A stretch of 64,000 bases of DNA from Streptomyces naganishii JCM 4654. GTDB taxonomy: Bacteria; Actinomycetota; Actinomycetes; Streptomycetales; Streptomycetaceae. Position 1 is the first letter of the stretch, and each line of letters opens with the position of its first letter. The position numbers and the translations under genes are program-made. Where the stretch lies: positions 1 to 64,000 of the forward strand of contig NZ_BMVF01000020.1 in NCBI RefSeq assembly GCF_014650575.1. The letters are read 5' to 3'. Under the pieces are notes generated by a model. That model saw only the letters and a list, made by a program, of their open reading frames with translations, was not told where the DNA came from and made no database searches. This document shows positions 45,095 through 53,605 of the stretch, one piece after another.

Positions 45095-45898
45095 CTACTC
45101 GTCCGGGTCCCAGGCGCTGAGCCGGTCGAAGAGACGCCGGTCGCCGTCGAGCCTCAGGGAGTCGAACGGGATGCGGTCGTACAGGATGAGGACCAGTTCG
45201 CCGGCCGTGCCCCGAGCGGAGGCGTAGGCGGCGGCCGCGTCCGGGTCCTGGCCGGCGGCGGTGGCCGGTGCGGTGCCGGGCCCGGGGAGGCGGGCTGTCC
45301 GTGCGCCGTCGGCGGAGAGCGTCAGGCGCCAGGAGCGGCCCTCGACGGCGTGGAAGTCGATGGCAGCGGGCTCGTGCGGCCAGGCACTCGTCGTCGCGAC
45401 GCAGGTGAACAGGAACTCCTCCACACCGTCGAGCGCCACCTCCTCCGGCAGCGGCTGCGGGGCGCCTACGGTGATCTGGGCGTCGTACGTGTGCACCGCC
45501 AGCTGCTGGAGCTGGTGCCGGGCCACGGCACCGGAGGTCTGCGGCGACTGCGACGTCCCCCACCACGTCCAGCAGCCGCGATCCGGGCCGGCCTTGCGCA
45601 ACGCGTCCACCAGTTGCCGCGTGGACTCCGCCAGCCAGGCCAGCAGGGCCTCGCGCTCCCGGGGCGCGGCCGGGGCGCCCTGTGCCGCGGACTTGGCCGC
45701 GGCGGGCCCCGCGGCGACGGTCACGGCCCAGTCCCGGCGCCCCTCGCCGATGTGCCGCGCCAGATCGAACAGCGTCCACTCGGGGCAGGTCGGCACCTGC
45801 GCGTCGAGGCTGGGCGCGGAGGCGACCGCGGCGCGGAAGGCAGCCGACCGTTCGTCGATCAGTCGCAGCAGAGCGGGGAACCCGAGTGTCGTCGTCAC
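45095..45898 (-). CDS. Maleylpyruvate isomerase-family (DinB-like) protein
   Basis: A 267-aa protein of the actinobacterial maleylpyruvate isomerase N-terminal (MDMPI) family, with a DinB-like four-helix bundle. CPEWTLFDLARHIGEGRRDWA near residues 38-58 supplies the first metal-binding His. HQLQQLAVHTYDAQI supplies the other two. The C-terminal MDMPI domain ends IPFDSLRLDGDRRLFDRLSAW. Some members use mycothiol as cofactor; the actual substrate here is unknown. GTG start at 45898. Confidence 0.85.
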   Translation of the reverse strand: MTTTLGFPALLRLIDERSAAFRAAVASAPSLDAQVPTCPEWTLFDLARHIGEGRRDWAVTVAAGPAAAKSAAQGAPAAPREREALLAWLAESTRQLVDALRKAGPDRGCWTWWGTSQSPQTSGAVARHQLQQLAVHTYDAQITVGAPQPLPEEVALDGVEEFLFTCVATTSAWPHEPAAIDFHAVEGRSWRLTLSADGARTARLPGPGTAPATAAGQDPDAAAAYASARGTAGELVLILYDRIPFDSLRLDGDRRLFDRLSAWDPDE

Positions 45899-46216
45899 CC
45901 CGGATCTCTATCACCGCGTTCCGGCGATCGGACAGCGATTTTCCGTCCTCGGCCTCCTCGCCGTGCGGTCCGCCGCCCGTTCTCCCATCGCCCGCGTGTT
46001 CGCGCGGCTTCGGGGTAGTCGAAGGGTGTGCAGTGATTGACTACAACACTTGAACACAATCCCTCCACGTCTGAGGTCAAAGCTCACAGCAAGGAGGCTA
46101 TTGACTTCGAAACTTGAAGGCATAGTCTCTGCAACGTTGCTTTTACCTTCAGGTCCCACGACCTGGAAGGGCTGACCCCCAACCCGGCAGCGCTGCCGGG
46201 TGCCCGAGGAGAACAC
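45899..46216. other. Divergent intergenic region upstream of glcP
   Basis: About 320 bp, A/T-richer than its surroundings from 46030 to 46160. It holds the glcP promoter and operator (46102-46141), ACTTGAA words at 46047 and near 46113, a CAGGTC/GACCTG hairpin at 46151-46166, and a perfect 16-bp palindrome CCGGCAGCGCTGCCGG at 46185-46200 just before the ribosome-binding site. Confidence 0.6.
46102..46141 (+). promoter_or_regulatory. glcP promoter with CpG-centred operator
   Basis: TTGACT (46102-46107), a 16-bp spacer and TAGTCT (46124-46129). A perfect palindrome GCAACGTTGC at 46132-46141 covers the expected transcription start. A central CG in such a palindrome is typical of LacI-family and related sugar regulators. 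Confidence 0.65.
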
Positions 46217-47632
46217 GTGACCAGCACAGCGCAGGCACCCAGGCCGGGAGCCGCCACTCACCCCGATCATCTCGGGCACGTCATCTTCATCGCCGCGGCG
46301 GCCGCCATGGGCGGCTTCCTCTTCGGCTACGACAGCTCCGTGATCAACGGCGCCGTCGAGGCCATCCGCAGCCGTTACGACATCGGCCCCGCCACGCTGG
46401 CCCAGGTCATCGCCATCGCCCTGATCGGCTGCGCCATCGGCGCCGCGACCGCCGGCCGCATAGCCGACCGCATCGGCCGCATCCGGTGCATGCAGATCGC
46501 CGCCGTGCTGTTCACCATCAGCGCCGTCGGCTCGGCGCTGCCCTTCGCGCTCTGGGACCTCGCCTTCTGGCGCATCGTCGGCGGCTTCGCCATCGGCATG
46601 GCCTCGGTCATCGGCCCCGCCTACATCGCCGAGGTGGCCCCGCCCGCCTACCGCGGCCGGCTCGGCTCCTTCCAGCAGGCCGCGATCGTCGTCGGCATCG
46701 CCATCTCGCAGCTGGTCAACTACGGTCTGCTCAACGCCGCCGGCGGCAATCAGCGCGGACAGCTGATGGGCCTTGAGGCCTGGCAGGTCATGCTCGGCGT
46801 CATGGTGATCCCGGCCGTCCTCTACGGCCTGCTCTCCTTCGCCATCCCCGAGTCCCCCCGCTTCCTGCTCTCCGTGGGCCGTCGCGACCGCGCCCGCGAG
46901 GTCCTCGCCGAGGTCGAGGACAAGGACGCCGACCTCGACGCCCGCGTCGCCGAGATCGAGCACGCGATGAAGCGCGAGGAGAAGTCCAGCTTCCGCGACC
47001 TGCTCGGCGGCAGCTTCTTCTTCAAGCGGATCGTCTGGATCGGCATCGGCCTGTCGGTCTTCCAGCAGTTCGTCGGCATCAACGTGGCGTTCTACTACTC
47101 CGCGACGCTGTGGCAGTCGGTCGGCGTCGACCCGACGGCCTCGTTCCTCTACTCGTTCACCACGTCGATCATCAACATCGTCGGCACCGTGATCGCGATG
47201 ATCTTCGTCGACCGCATCGGCCGCAAGCCGCTCGCGCTGATCGGCTCGGTCGGCATGGCCGTCGGCCTCGCCCTCGAGGCCTGGGCCTTCTCCTACGACC
47301 TGGTCGGCGGCAAGCTGCCCGCCACGCAGGGCTGGGTCGCCCTGATCGCCGCCCACCTCTTCGTCCTCTTCTTCGCCCTGTCCTGGGGCGTGGTCGTGTG
47401 GGTCCTGCTCGGCGAGATGTTCCCGAACAAGATCCGCGCCGCCGCCCTGGGCGTGGCCGCCGCCGCGCAGTGGATCGCCAACTGGGCGATCACCGCGAGC
47501 TTCCCGTCGCTGGCCGACTGGAACCTGTCCGCCACCTACGTGATCTACACGTTCTTCGCCGCGCTCTCCATCCCGTTCGTCCTGAAGTTCGTCCGGGAGA
47601 CCAAGGGCAAGGCGCTGGAGGAGATGGGCTGA
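46217..47632 (+). CDS. glcP: Glucose permease, MFS sugar porter
   Basis: A 471-aa twelve-helix transporter of the sugar porter family, very probably the proton-coupled glucose permease that supports glucose uptake and repression in Streptomyces. Signatures: GGFLFGYDSSVINGA in helix 1, GRIADRIGRIR between helices 2-3, PESPRFLLSVGRRDRA after helix 6, QQFVGINVAFYYS in helix 7, DRIGRKPLALIG, and the C-terminal RETKGKALEEMG. GTG start with GAGGAGAA upstream. The identity as GlcP comes from its position beside smc and its sequence. Leader hairpins could add control. Confidence 0.92.
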   Translation: MTSTAQAPRPGAATHPDHLGHVIFIAAAAAMGGFLFGYDSSVINGAVEAIRSRYDIGPATLAQVIAIALIGCAIGAATAGRIADRIGRIRCMQIAAVLFTISAVGSALPFALWDLAFWRIVGGFAIGMASVIGPAYIAEVAPPAYRGRLGSFQQAAIVVGIAISQLVNYGLLNAAGGNQRGQLMGLEAWQVMLGVMVIPAVLYGLLSFAIPESPRFLLSVGRRDRAREVLAEVEDKDADLDARVAEIEHAMKREEKSSFRDLLGGSFFFKRIVWIGIGLSVFQQFVGINVAFYYSATLWQSVGVDPTASFLYSFTTSIINIVGTVIAMIFVDRIGRKPLALIGSVGMAVGLALEAWAFSYDLVGGKLPATQGWVALIAAHLFVLFFALSWGVVVWVLLGEMFPNKIRAAALGVAAAAQWIANWAITASFPSLADWNLSATYVIYTFFAALSIPFVLKFVRETKGKALEEMG

Positions 47633-47659
47633 CCCGCGGGAAGCGGAAGCCCCCGGAGC

Positions 47660-47697
47660 CGAGGAGAGGGTCCAAGTCCCCGCTGTCTCTCTCCTCG
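47660..47697 (+). terminator. Hairpin after glcP
   Basis: CGAGGAGAG and CTCTCCTCG, a 9-bp stem with a 20-nt loop, 27 bp after the glcP stop. Confidence 0.45.
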
Positions 47698-47709
47698 AAC
47701 CCCGCAAGG

Positions 47710-47749
47710 CGCGTACTGCCCCGGCTCACGTGAGCCGGGGCAGTACGCG
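47710..47749. terminator. 40-bp perfect palindrome, bidirectional terminator
   Basis: Left arm CGCGTACTGCCCCGGCTCAC and its exact complement, without a spacer, centred at 47729/47730. It lies between convergent glcP and the luciferase-like gene, and includes the last seven codons and the stop of the latter. Confidence 0.85.
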
Positions 47750-48694
47750 TCCGCAGAACAGGTGCAGGCTGCGCCAGCCCTCCTCCACGGGCATCCCGCC
47801 GGCCAGCGGGTGCAGCACCAGGTGGTCCAGGTCCAGCGCCACGCACTGGTCCGGTGTGACGACGCGGTACACGCCCTCGTCGCGCAGCGCGGCCGCGTCG
47901 TGCGCCGCCGACCGCACCGCCGAGCGGATGCCCCCGGTCTGCCAGGAGGCGTAGGTCCGCGCCTCGTGCAGCAGGTGCTCGCCGTGGAGCGCCCAGACGC
48001 GGTCGGGGTCCTCCGCGACGTGCAGCATCGGGGTCTCGGCCGCGGGCACCAGGGTCCAGCCCTCGGTGCCGTACTCCGCCAGCCGCTCCTCGTAGTACGC
48101 CTGCAGCCGGGGCAGGTGGGCGCTCGGGAAGAACGGCAGCCCCAGCCGGGCGGCCCGGCGGGCGGCCGCCCGGGAGGAGCCGCCGACCAGCAGCAGCGGG
48201 TGGGGCCGGGAGTACGGGCGCGGGGTGACCCGTACCGTACGGCCCCGGAACGTGAACGGCTCGCCCGTCCACGCCTTCAGCAGGGTCTCCAGCAGCTCGT
48301 CCTGGAGGGCGCCCCGCCGCTTCCACTCCACGTCGAAGTGGGCGTACTCCTCGGGCCGGTAGCCGATCCCGGCCACGGTCACCAGGCGGCCGCCGCCGAG
48401 CAGGTCCAGTACGGCGATGTCCTCGGCCAGCCGCAGCGGGTCGTACAGCGGGCCGATCGCCGCCGACACCGTGACCGCGAGGTGCCGCGTGGCGCCGAGG
48501 ACGGCCCCCGCGAAGGCGAACGGCGACGGCAGCCAGCCGTCGGCCACGCCGTGGTGCTCCTCGGTCTGCACGGTGGTGATGCCGCGGTCGTCGGCGTAGC
48601 GGGCCATCTCCAGGGCCGCCCGGTAGCGGTCGCCCAGCGAGGCCGGGGTGGCGCCGGGTTCGACGAGGTTGAAACGGACGACCGTGACGGGCAT
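47726..48694 (-). CDS. Luciferase-like (LLM class) flavin/F420-dependent oxidoreductase
   Basis: A 322-aa TIM-barrel protein of the bacterial luciferase superfamily. TVQTEEHHGVADGWLPSPFAFAGAVLGAT near the N-terminus, YDPLRLAEDIAVLDLLGGGRLVTVAGIGYRPEEY in the middle, and HPLLLVGGSSRAAARRAARLG are characteristic. Cofactor could be FMN or F420; substrate unknown. The ATG at 48694 has AAGGGGGA upstream; the frame also allows a GTG at 48712. Its last codons are built into a 40-bp palindrome. A permease gene lies upstream on the same strand. Confidence 0.88.
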   Translation of the reverse strand: MPVTVVRFNLVEPGATPASLGDRYRAALEMARYADDRGITTVQTEEHHGVADGWLPSPFAFAGAVLGATRHLAVTVSAAIGPLYDPLRLAEDIAVLDLLGGGRLVTVAGIGYRPEEYAHFDVEWKRRGALQDELLETLLKAWTGEPFTFRGRTVRVTPRPYSRPHPLLLVGGSSRAAARRAARLGLPFFPSAHLPRLQAYYEERLAEYGTEGWTLVPAAETPMLHVAEDPDRVWALHGEHLLHEARTYASWQTGGIRSAVRSAAHDAAALRDEGVYRVVTPDQCVALDLDHLVLHPLAGGMPVEEGWRSLHLFCGRVLPRLT

Positions 48695-48749
48695 GGCTGC
48701 GTCCCCCTTCACCGGGCGGGTGTGCAGGGGGACGTTAGCTGACGGTGCG

Positions 48750-50225
48750 TCAGACGGCCAGGCTCTCGGGCGCGGCGTTCCGCTGTCCGGGCAGTGCGCC
48801 GGCCGGGTCCTGGGCGGGGGCCGGCGTCGCCACCGGCGGCTTGGGCAGCACCACGTAGAGCAGTCCGGAGATCACCACGGTGGCCACCCAGCCGAGCCCG
48901 TACTCGCCGATGACGTTGCCCCGGGCCAGCGGGCCGGTGAACCAGTCGGACGTGGTGAACATCAGGCCCGAGCCGAGGCCGATCGCCCAGGAGGCCACCG
49001 CGGCGGGGGAGAAGCCGCCCCGGTACCAGTAGGCGCTGGTGCGCGAGGTGTCGGCCATGGCGGCGCCGTCGTACTCCCGGCGCCGCAGCATGTCCGCGCC
49101 GAAGACGCCGACCCAGGCCGAGAAAGCGACGGCCAGCAGCGACAGGAAGGCGATGAACGAGCCCATGAAGCTGGTCGCCGCCAGCATCAGCACACCGCCG
49201 AAGGCCAGCGAGATCACGGCGTTGACCGACACCGCCCAGTGGCGCGGCACCTTGAAGCCCAGGGTTTGCGCGGTGAAGCCGGCCGAGTACATCGACATGG
49301 CGTTGATCAGCAGCATGCCGATCAGGGCGATCAGCAGGTACGGCACCGCGATCCAGGTCGGCAGGATCTCGCCGAGGAAGGACACCGGGTCGGAGGCGGA
49401 GGCGAGGTCCGGCGTGGCGACCGCCATCACCGCGCCCATCAGCACCATCGGCAGCACCACGATGCCGGCGCCGCCGACGGACGTGCCGACGATCGCCTTC
49501 GAGGAGGCCGTACGCGGCAGGTAGCGGGTGAAGTCGGGCGCCGACGGGATCCAGCTGACGCCGCCCGCCGCGATCATGCCGATGCCGGTGATCACCGCGG
49601 CCGTGGTGCCCGCGGGACGGTCGAACACCTTGGACCAGTCGGTGTCCACGACCAGGTAGCCCAGCACCAGCACCGAGAAGGCGCCGAAGAGGAAGGTCGC
49701 GTACTTGTTGCACTCCTGCACGGCGTTGATGCCGAGCCCGGAGATCGCGAAGGTCGCCGCCACGAACGCCAGCAGCATCACCATGTCCAGCACGGCGCCC
49801 GCCCGCACCCCGAACAGCACCTTCAGGATGGTGAGCACCGCGTAGGCGCCGGTCACCGCGTTGATCGTCTCCCAGCCCCAGCGGGCGACCCAGATCAGCG
49901 AGCCGGGCAGCAGGTTGCCGCGCTGCCCGAAGACCGCGCGGGACAGCGCCATGCCCGGGGCGCCGCCGCGCTTGCCGGCGATCCCGATCAGCCCGACCAG
50001 GCCGTACGACACGACGGGCGCCGCGATCGCGACGATCAGGGCCTGCCACAGGTCGAGGTGGTACGCCACGACGAGGCTCGCGCCCATCGTCAGCAGCAGC
50101 ACGCTGATGTTGGCGCCGACCCAGGTGGGGAAGAGCTCGCGGGTCCGGGCGGTGCGCTCGTGGTCGGGCACCTGCTCGATGCCGCGGGTCTCCAGGGCGC
50201 CTTCGGTCTCGGCGGTCTTGCGCAT
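48750..50225 (-). CDS. NCS1-family purine/cytosine permease
   Basis: A 491-aa membrane protein with about 12 helices of the nucleobase-cation symporter-1 family. The N-terminal PTWVGANISVLLLTMGASLV, MALSRAVFGQRGNLLPGSLIWVARWGWETINA in helix 3, and GGVSWIPSAPDFTRYLPRTASSK are typical of cytosine permease (CodB)-like transporters. No cytosine deaminase gene is adjacent. The ATG at 50225 and the divergent ftsY share a 150-bp promoter region. The luciferase-like gene begins 55 bp downstream and may be co-transcribed. Confidence 0.88.
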   Translation of the reverse strand: MRKTAETEGALETRGIEQVPDHERTARTRELFPTWVGANISVLLLTMGASLVVAYHLDLWQALIVAIAAPVVSYGLVGLIGIAGKRGGAPGMALSRAVFGQRGNLLPGSLIWVARWGWETINAVTGAYAVLTILKVLFGVRAGAVLDMVMLLAFVAATFAISGLGINAVQECNKYATFLFGAFSVLVLGYLVVDTDWSKVFDRPAGTTAAVITGIGMIAAGGVSWIPSAPDFTRYLPRTASSKAIVGTSVGGAGIVVLPMVLMGAVMAVATPDLASASDPVSFLGEILPTWIAVPYLLIALIGMLLINAMSMYSAGFTAQTLGFKVPRHWAVSVNAVISLAFGGVLMLAATSFMGSFIAFLSLLAVAFSAWVGVFGADMLRRREYDGAAMADTSRTSAYWYRGGFSPAAVASWAIGLGSGLMFTTSDWFTGPLARGNVIGEYGLGWVATVVISGLLYVVLPKPPVATPAPAQDPAGALPGQRNAAPESLAV

Positions 50226-50376
50226 GAAGAAGGTCCGTGCCTCGTTCGTGGGGGGAAGTGGCTGGAACTCCGACCATCGTACTTTGATCCCACTAACGCC
50301 CGAATGTGGCGTTTGTCTCTAGCCGCGCGACGCGAGCGGGTCCACGCCACAACCCATGGCCGATACTGGACGCGTT

Positions 50377-51588
50377 ATGGAAACCATCATCCTTGCTGTA
50401 GTCATCGCCGTGGTCGTGCTCGGCGCACTCGGCGGGCTCGTCGTCGGCAGCCGGCGCAGGAAGCCGCTGCCCCCGCCGCCACCGTCCGCGCCCGACATCA
50501 CCGCCCCCCCGGCCGAGCCGCACGTCGGCGAGGAGGCCGAGACGCCGCGGGAGGAGTCGCGGCGGACGATCGAGGAGGTGGACCTGCCCGACGGCTCATC
50601 CCCCGTCGTGGTGGAGGAGCCGCCCGTCGCCGAGGAGCTCCCGGCGCCCGCGATCGAGGTGCCCGAGCCCACCGAGGGCCGGCTGGTCCGGCTGCGCGCC
50701 CGCCTGTCGCGTTCGCAGAACGCGCTGGGCAAGGGCCTGCTCACCCTGCTCTCCCGCGAGCACCTCGACGAGGACACGTGGGAGGAGATCGAGGACATCC
50801 TGCTGACCGCCGACGTCGGCGTGCAGCCCACCCAGGAACTGGTCGAGCGGCTGCGCGAACGCGTCCGCGTGCTCGGCACCCGTACCCCCGAGGAACTGCG
50901 CGGCCTGCTGCGCGAGGAGCTCCTGACGCTGGTCGGCCCCGACCTCGACCGCAAGGTCAGGACCGAGCCGGAGACCAGCAAACCGGGCATCGTCATGGTC
51001 GTCGGCGTCAACGGCACCGGCAAGACCACCACCACCGGCAAGCTGGCCCGGGTCCTGGTGGCCGACGGCCGCAGCGTGGTCCTCGGCGCCGCCGACACCT
51101 TCCGCGCCGCCGCCGCCGACCAGCTGCAGACCTGGGGCGAGCGGGTCGGCGCCTACACCGTGCGCGGGCCGGAGGGCGGCGACCCCGCCTCCGTCGCCTT
51201 CGACGCGGTGAAGGAGGGCAAGGAGATGGGCGCCGACGTGGTGCTCATCGACACCGCCGGCCGGCTGCACACCAAGACCGGCCTCATGGACGAGCTCGGC
51301 AAGGTCAAGCGCGTCGTCGAGAAGCACGCCCCGCTCGACGAGGTGCTGCTCGTGCTCGACGCCACCACCGGGCAGAACGGCCTGGTCCAGGCCCGCGTGT
51401 TCGCCGAGGTCGTCGACATCAGCGGCATCGTGCTGACCAAGCTGGACGGCACCGCCAAGGGCGGCATCGTCGTCGCGGTCCAGCGCGAGCTGGGCGTACC
51501 GGTCAAGCTGGTCGGCCTCGGCGAGGGCGCGGACGACCTGGCCCCCTTCGAACCGGGAGCCTTCGTCGACGCCCTCATCGGCGACTGA
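50377..51588 (+). CDS. ftsY: Signal recognition particle receptor FtsY
   Basis: A 403-aa SRP-receptor GTPase. An N-terminal membrane helix (ETIILAVVIAVVVLGALGGLVVG) is followed by a Pro/Glu-rich linker and the NG domain: G1 GVNGTGKTTTTGKLA, DTFRAAAADQL, DTAGRLHT and TKLDGTAKGG. It docks Ffh-ribosome complexes to SecYEG. The ATG at 50377 matches the position of the membrane helix; a GATACT hexamer nine bases upstream suggests a very short leader. Ffh is encoded 8 kb downstream. Confidence 0.95.
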   Translation: METIILAVVIAVVVLGALGGLVVGSRRRKPLPPPPPSAPDITAPPAEPHVGEEAETPREESRRTIEEVDLPDGSSPVVVEEPPVAEELPAPAIEVPEPTEGRLVRLRARLSRSQNALGKGLLTLLSREHLDEDTWEEIEDILLTADVGVQPTQELVERLRERVRVLGTRTPEELRGLLREELLTLVGPDLDRKVRTEPETSKPGIVMVVGVNGTGKTTTTGKLARVLVADGRSVVLGAADTFRAAAADQLQTWGERVGAYTVRGPEGGDPASVAFDAVKEGKEMGADVVLIDTAGRLHTKTGLMDELGKVKRVVEKHAPLDEVLLVLDATTGQNGLVQARVFAEVVDISGIVLTKLDGTAKGGIVVAVQRELGVPVKLVGLGEGADDLAPFEPGAFVDALIGD

Positions 51589-51607
51589 CCGCCGGCCGCA
51601 CGCCACA

Positions 51608-51648
51608 CCGGAGCCCCGCCCCCTGATCCAGTGGGGGCGGGGCTCCGG
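51608..51648 (+). terminator. Hairpin terminator of ftsY
   Basis: CCGGAGCCCCGCCCCC and its exact complement, a 16-bp stem with a 9-nt loop, 20 bp after the ftsY stop. Confidence 0.82.
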
Positions 51649-52495
51649 CGTTGTGCCGGGGGACGGGGCCCTACGCCGGGCAGTGACGCCGCTCGCGCCC
51701 GCACCGGCGAGCGGTGCGGGACCGGCGCATCCGTGTGCGCCCTCCCGGCTGGAGCCCGACCGACCGGGGGCGCGCTCGCGCCTGCCGGGGCGCGGTGCTT
51801 GGGCCGCGCGGTGCTCGGCCCGCGCGGTACTCGGCCGCCGGGGCGTGGCTACGCGCGGGAGCGGGGGGTGCGCAGGCGAGGGTGCGGCGAAGGGGGCGGC
51901 CTTCCGAGGCGGACCGGTCCTGGGCCGCGCGGCCGGACCCGGTCGGAAGGCGTGGTCGTGTTCGTGGCGCCGACGTCCGTCGCTCGGGGAGGTCCCACCT
52001 CCGGGCCGGGTCCGGACCCGGCCCGGCCGACGCCGCACTCGTGCCTGGCGCCCGCGCGCGGTGCCGATCTCGTGGCGCCCGCGCCCGGGCGTGCTCGGCC
52101 GATGGCTCGGCGCTGCTCGGTCGTCGCCACGCCGGTACGTGCCGCCGGTGCCCGTCGCTTGAGGAGGACCCGCCTCCGGATCGGGTCCGGGGGTGTCCGG
52201 CCGAGGCCGCGCATCGCGCTTGCCGGGGGCGCGCGCTGCTCGGGCCCGCGCCCGGCCGCCCCTGTGGGACCCCGCGTCCGGGCTTGTGGGACCTCTGTCC
52301 GGGCCTGTGCTGCCCGCGTTCAGAGCGTGCTGCCCGCGTCCAGCCGTGTGGGACCTGGCGTCCGGCCTGTGCTGCCCGCGTTCAGGACGCGCTGCCCGCG
52401 CCCGGCCGCCCCCGTAGGACTCGCGACCGGCCCCGCGGGGGCCCCGCGTCCGGCCCCGTGGGCCCTCGCGTGCCGCCCGTGCCTGCCCGTGCTGC
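51649..52495. repeat. Second intergenic repeat-rich island
   Basis: About 850 bp between convergent ftsY and the primase-polymerase-like gene, with no credible gene. Degenerate direct repeats are seen: 41-bp copies at 51975-52015 and 52150-52190 (34 of 41 identical), and CCTGTGCTGCCCGCGTTCAG exactly repeated at 52304-52323 and 52366-52385 within a 62-bp period. Many CTGCCCGCG and GTGGGACC words fill 52250-52400. All plus frames are largely open, but this reflects extreme G/C content and no frame has normal codon bias. Confidence 0.75.
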
Positions 52496-53158
52496 CTACG
52501 CCCGTGAGCGGTGGGCCACGTAAGCCAGGGTGCCCAGGAGGAGGCGGGCCTCCGGGGGGCGGGTGGGGTCCAGGGCCGGGGGGCGGAGCCAGCGGACCGG
52601 GCCGAGGCCGGCGCGGTCGGAGGGCGGGGCCGTGATCGCGGTGCCGGGGCCGAGGCCGCGCAGGTCCAGGGAGCCGGGGTCGTCCCAGCCCATGCGGTAG
52701 AGCAGGGCGGGCAGCGTGTCGGCCGCGCCGGGGGCGACGAAGAAGTGGGCGCGGCCGTCCGGGGTGGCGGTCACGGGGCCGAGAGGGAGGCCCATCCGCT
52801 CCAGCCGGGCCAGCGCGCGCCGCCCGGCCGCCTCGGCGACCTCGATGACGTCGAAGGCGCGCCCCACGGCCAGCATCACCGCGGCCCCCGGCAGCTCGGT
52901 CCACGCCCGGGTCACCTCGTCGAGCGTGGCGCCGGCCGGGATGACGGGCGCGAAGTCCAGGGGGTGGGCGCCCGGCGCGGGGCAGTCGGCGCGGCCGCAG
53001 GAGCAGGCGCCGCCGACGGCCCGCGCGCCCCGCAGCACGTCCCAGCCCCACAGCCCGGTGTACTCGGCCACCGCCGTGCACTCCGACGCGCGGTACGACC
53101 GGCCGCGCCGCCGCGTGCCGGAGCGGATCTCGCGCATACCGCCGATCGTGAAGCCCAT
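52496..53158 (-). CDS. Small primase-polymerase (Prim-Pol)-like protein
   Basis: A 220-aa protein. ECTAVAEYTGLWGWDVLRGARA is followed by a Cys cluster CSCGRADCPAPGAHPLDF, the same pattern that opens bifunctional DNA primase/polymerase N-terminal domains. The expected catalytic DxD segment is replaced by FDVIEVAEAAG (Asp-Val-Ile-Glu), and HFFVAPGA and LDLRGLGPGTAITAPPS match later Prim-Pol blocks. No helicase domain or replication gene is attached, so this is a stand-alone and perhaps inactive member. The ATG at 53158 follows GGAGGGGG. Conserved next to nsdA in my memory of streptomycetes. Confidence 0.8.
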   Translation of the reverse strand: MGFTIGGMREIRSGTRRRGRSYRASECTAVAEYTGLWGWDVLRGARAVGGACSCGRADCPAPGAHPLDFAPVIPAGATLDEVTRAWTELPGAAVMLAVGRAFDVIEVAEAAGRRALARLERMGLPLGPVTATPDGRAHFFVAPGAADTLPALLYRMGWDDPGSLDLRGLGPGTAITAPPSDRAGLGPVRWLRPPALDPTRPPEARLLLGTLAYVAHRSRA

Positions 53159-53605
53159 GCCCCCTCCAACGGGTCCGCCGCCCCGATGGTTACGAGGCGG
53201 ATCCGACTCGTGACTCTCCGTTCCCACTCCCTCCCCGGCTCCGCCCGATCCAGGCGGCGCCCGGAAGCGCCCCGGGTGGTGCGCTCGACGGTGCGCGCCG
53301 TCGCGTACACCGCTCCGCCCGCTCGCGGTTGTCCTATGTCAAGTGAATCGCGCCAACGCCACCGAGAGTTCATTCGATGGGGTGGCGAATGGTGGCGTTT
53401 CAGGGATCCCCATGGCTGGACGGGTGATCGTAGGATTACTGTCAGTGTGCGAGTCCTGGGGGCACATGCGCTCGTGGGTATGCCGGGGGCAAGTCGCCTT
53501 TCCGTTCGACGGGTGAGAAGCGGCGGACGGAAGGCCTGTTGACCGGCATGCTGATAGGGCTTGGCGCACTCAGCGACAAGTGGTCTCAGGAATGGGGGCG
53601 TTCCA
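53159..53605. other. Divergent upstream region of nsdA
   Basis: About 450 bp. From 53330 to 53470 it is A/T-richer, with an imperfect inverted repeat (CGCCACC at 53357-53363 against GGTGGCG at 53381-53387 and 53391-53397) and TAGGATTACTGTCAG nearby. TTGACC at 53538-53543 may be a -35 element. Long leader consistent with complex control of nsdA; no gene seen. Confidence 0.5.

Noticed and set aside
51631-52635. 334-aa plus-strand frame after ftsY
   Set aside because: It begins inside the ftsY terminator hairpin, runs through repeats in all frames alike and overlaps the Prim-Pol-like gene.
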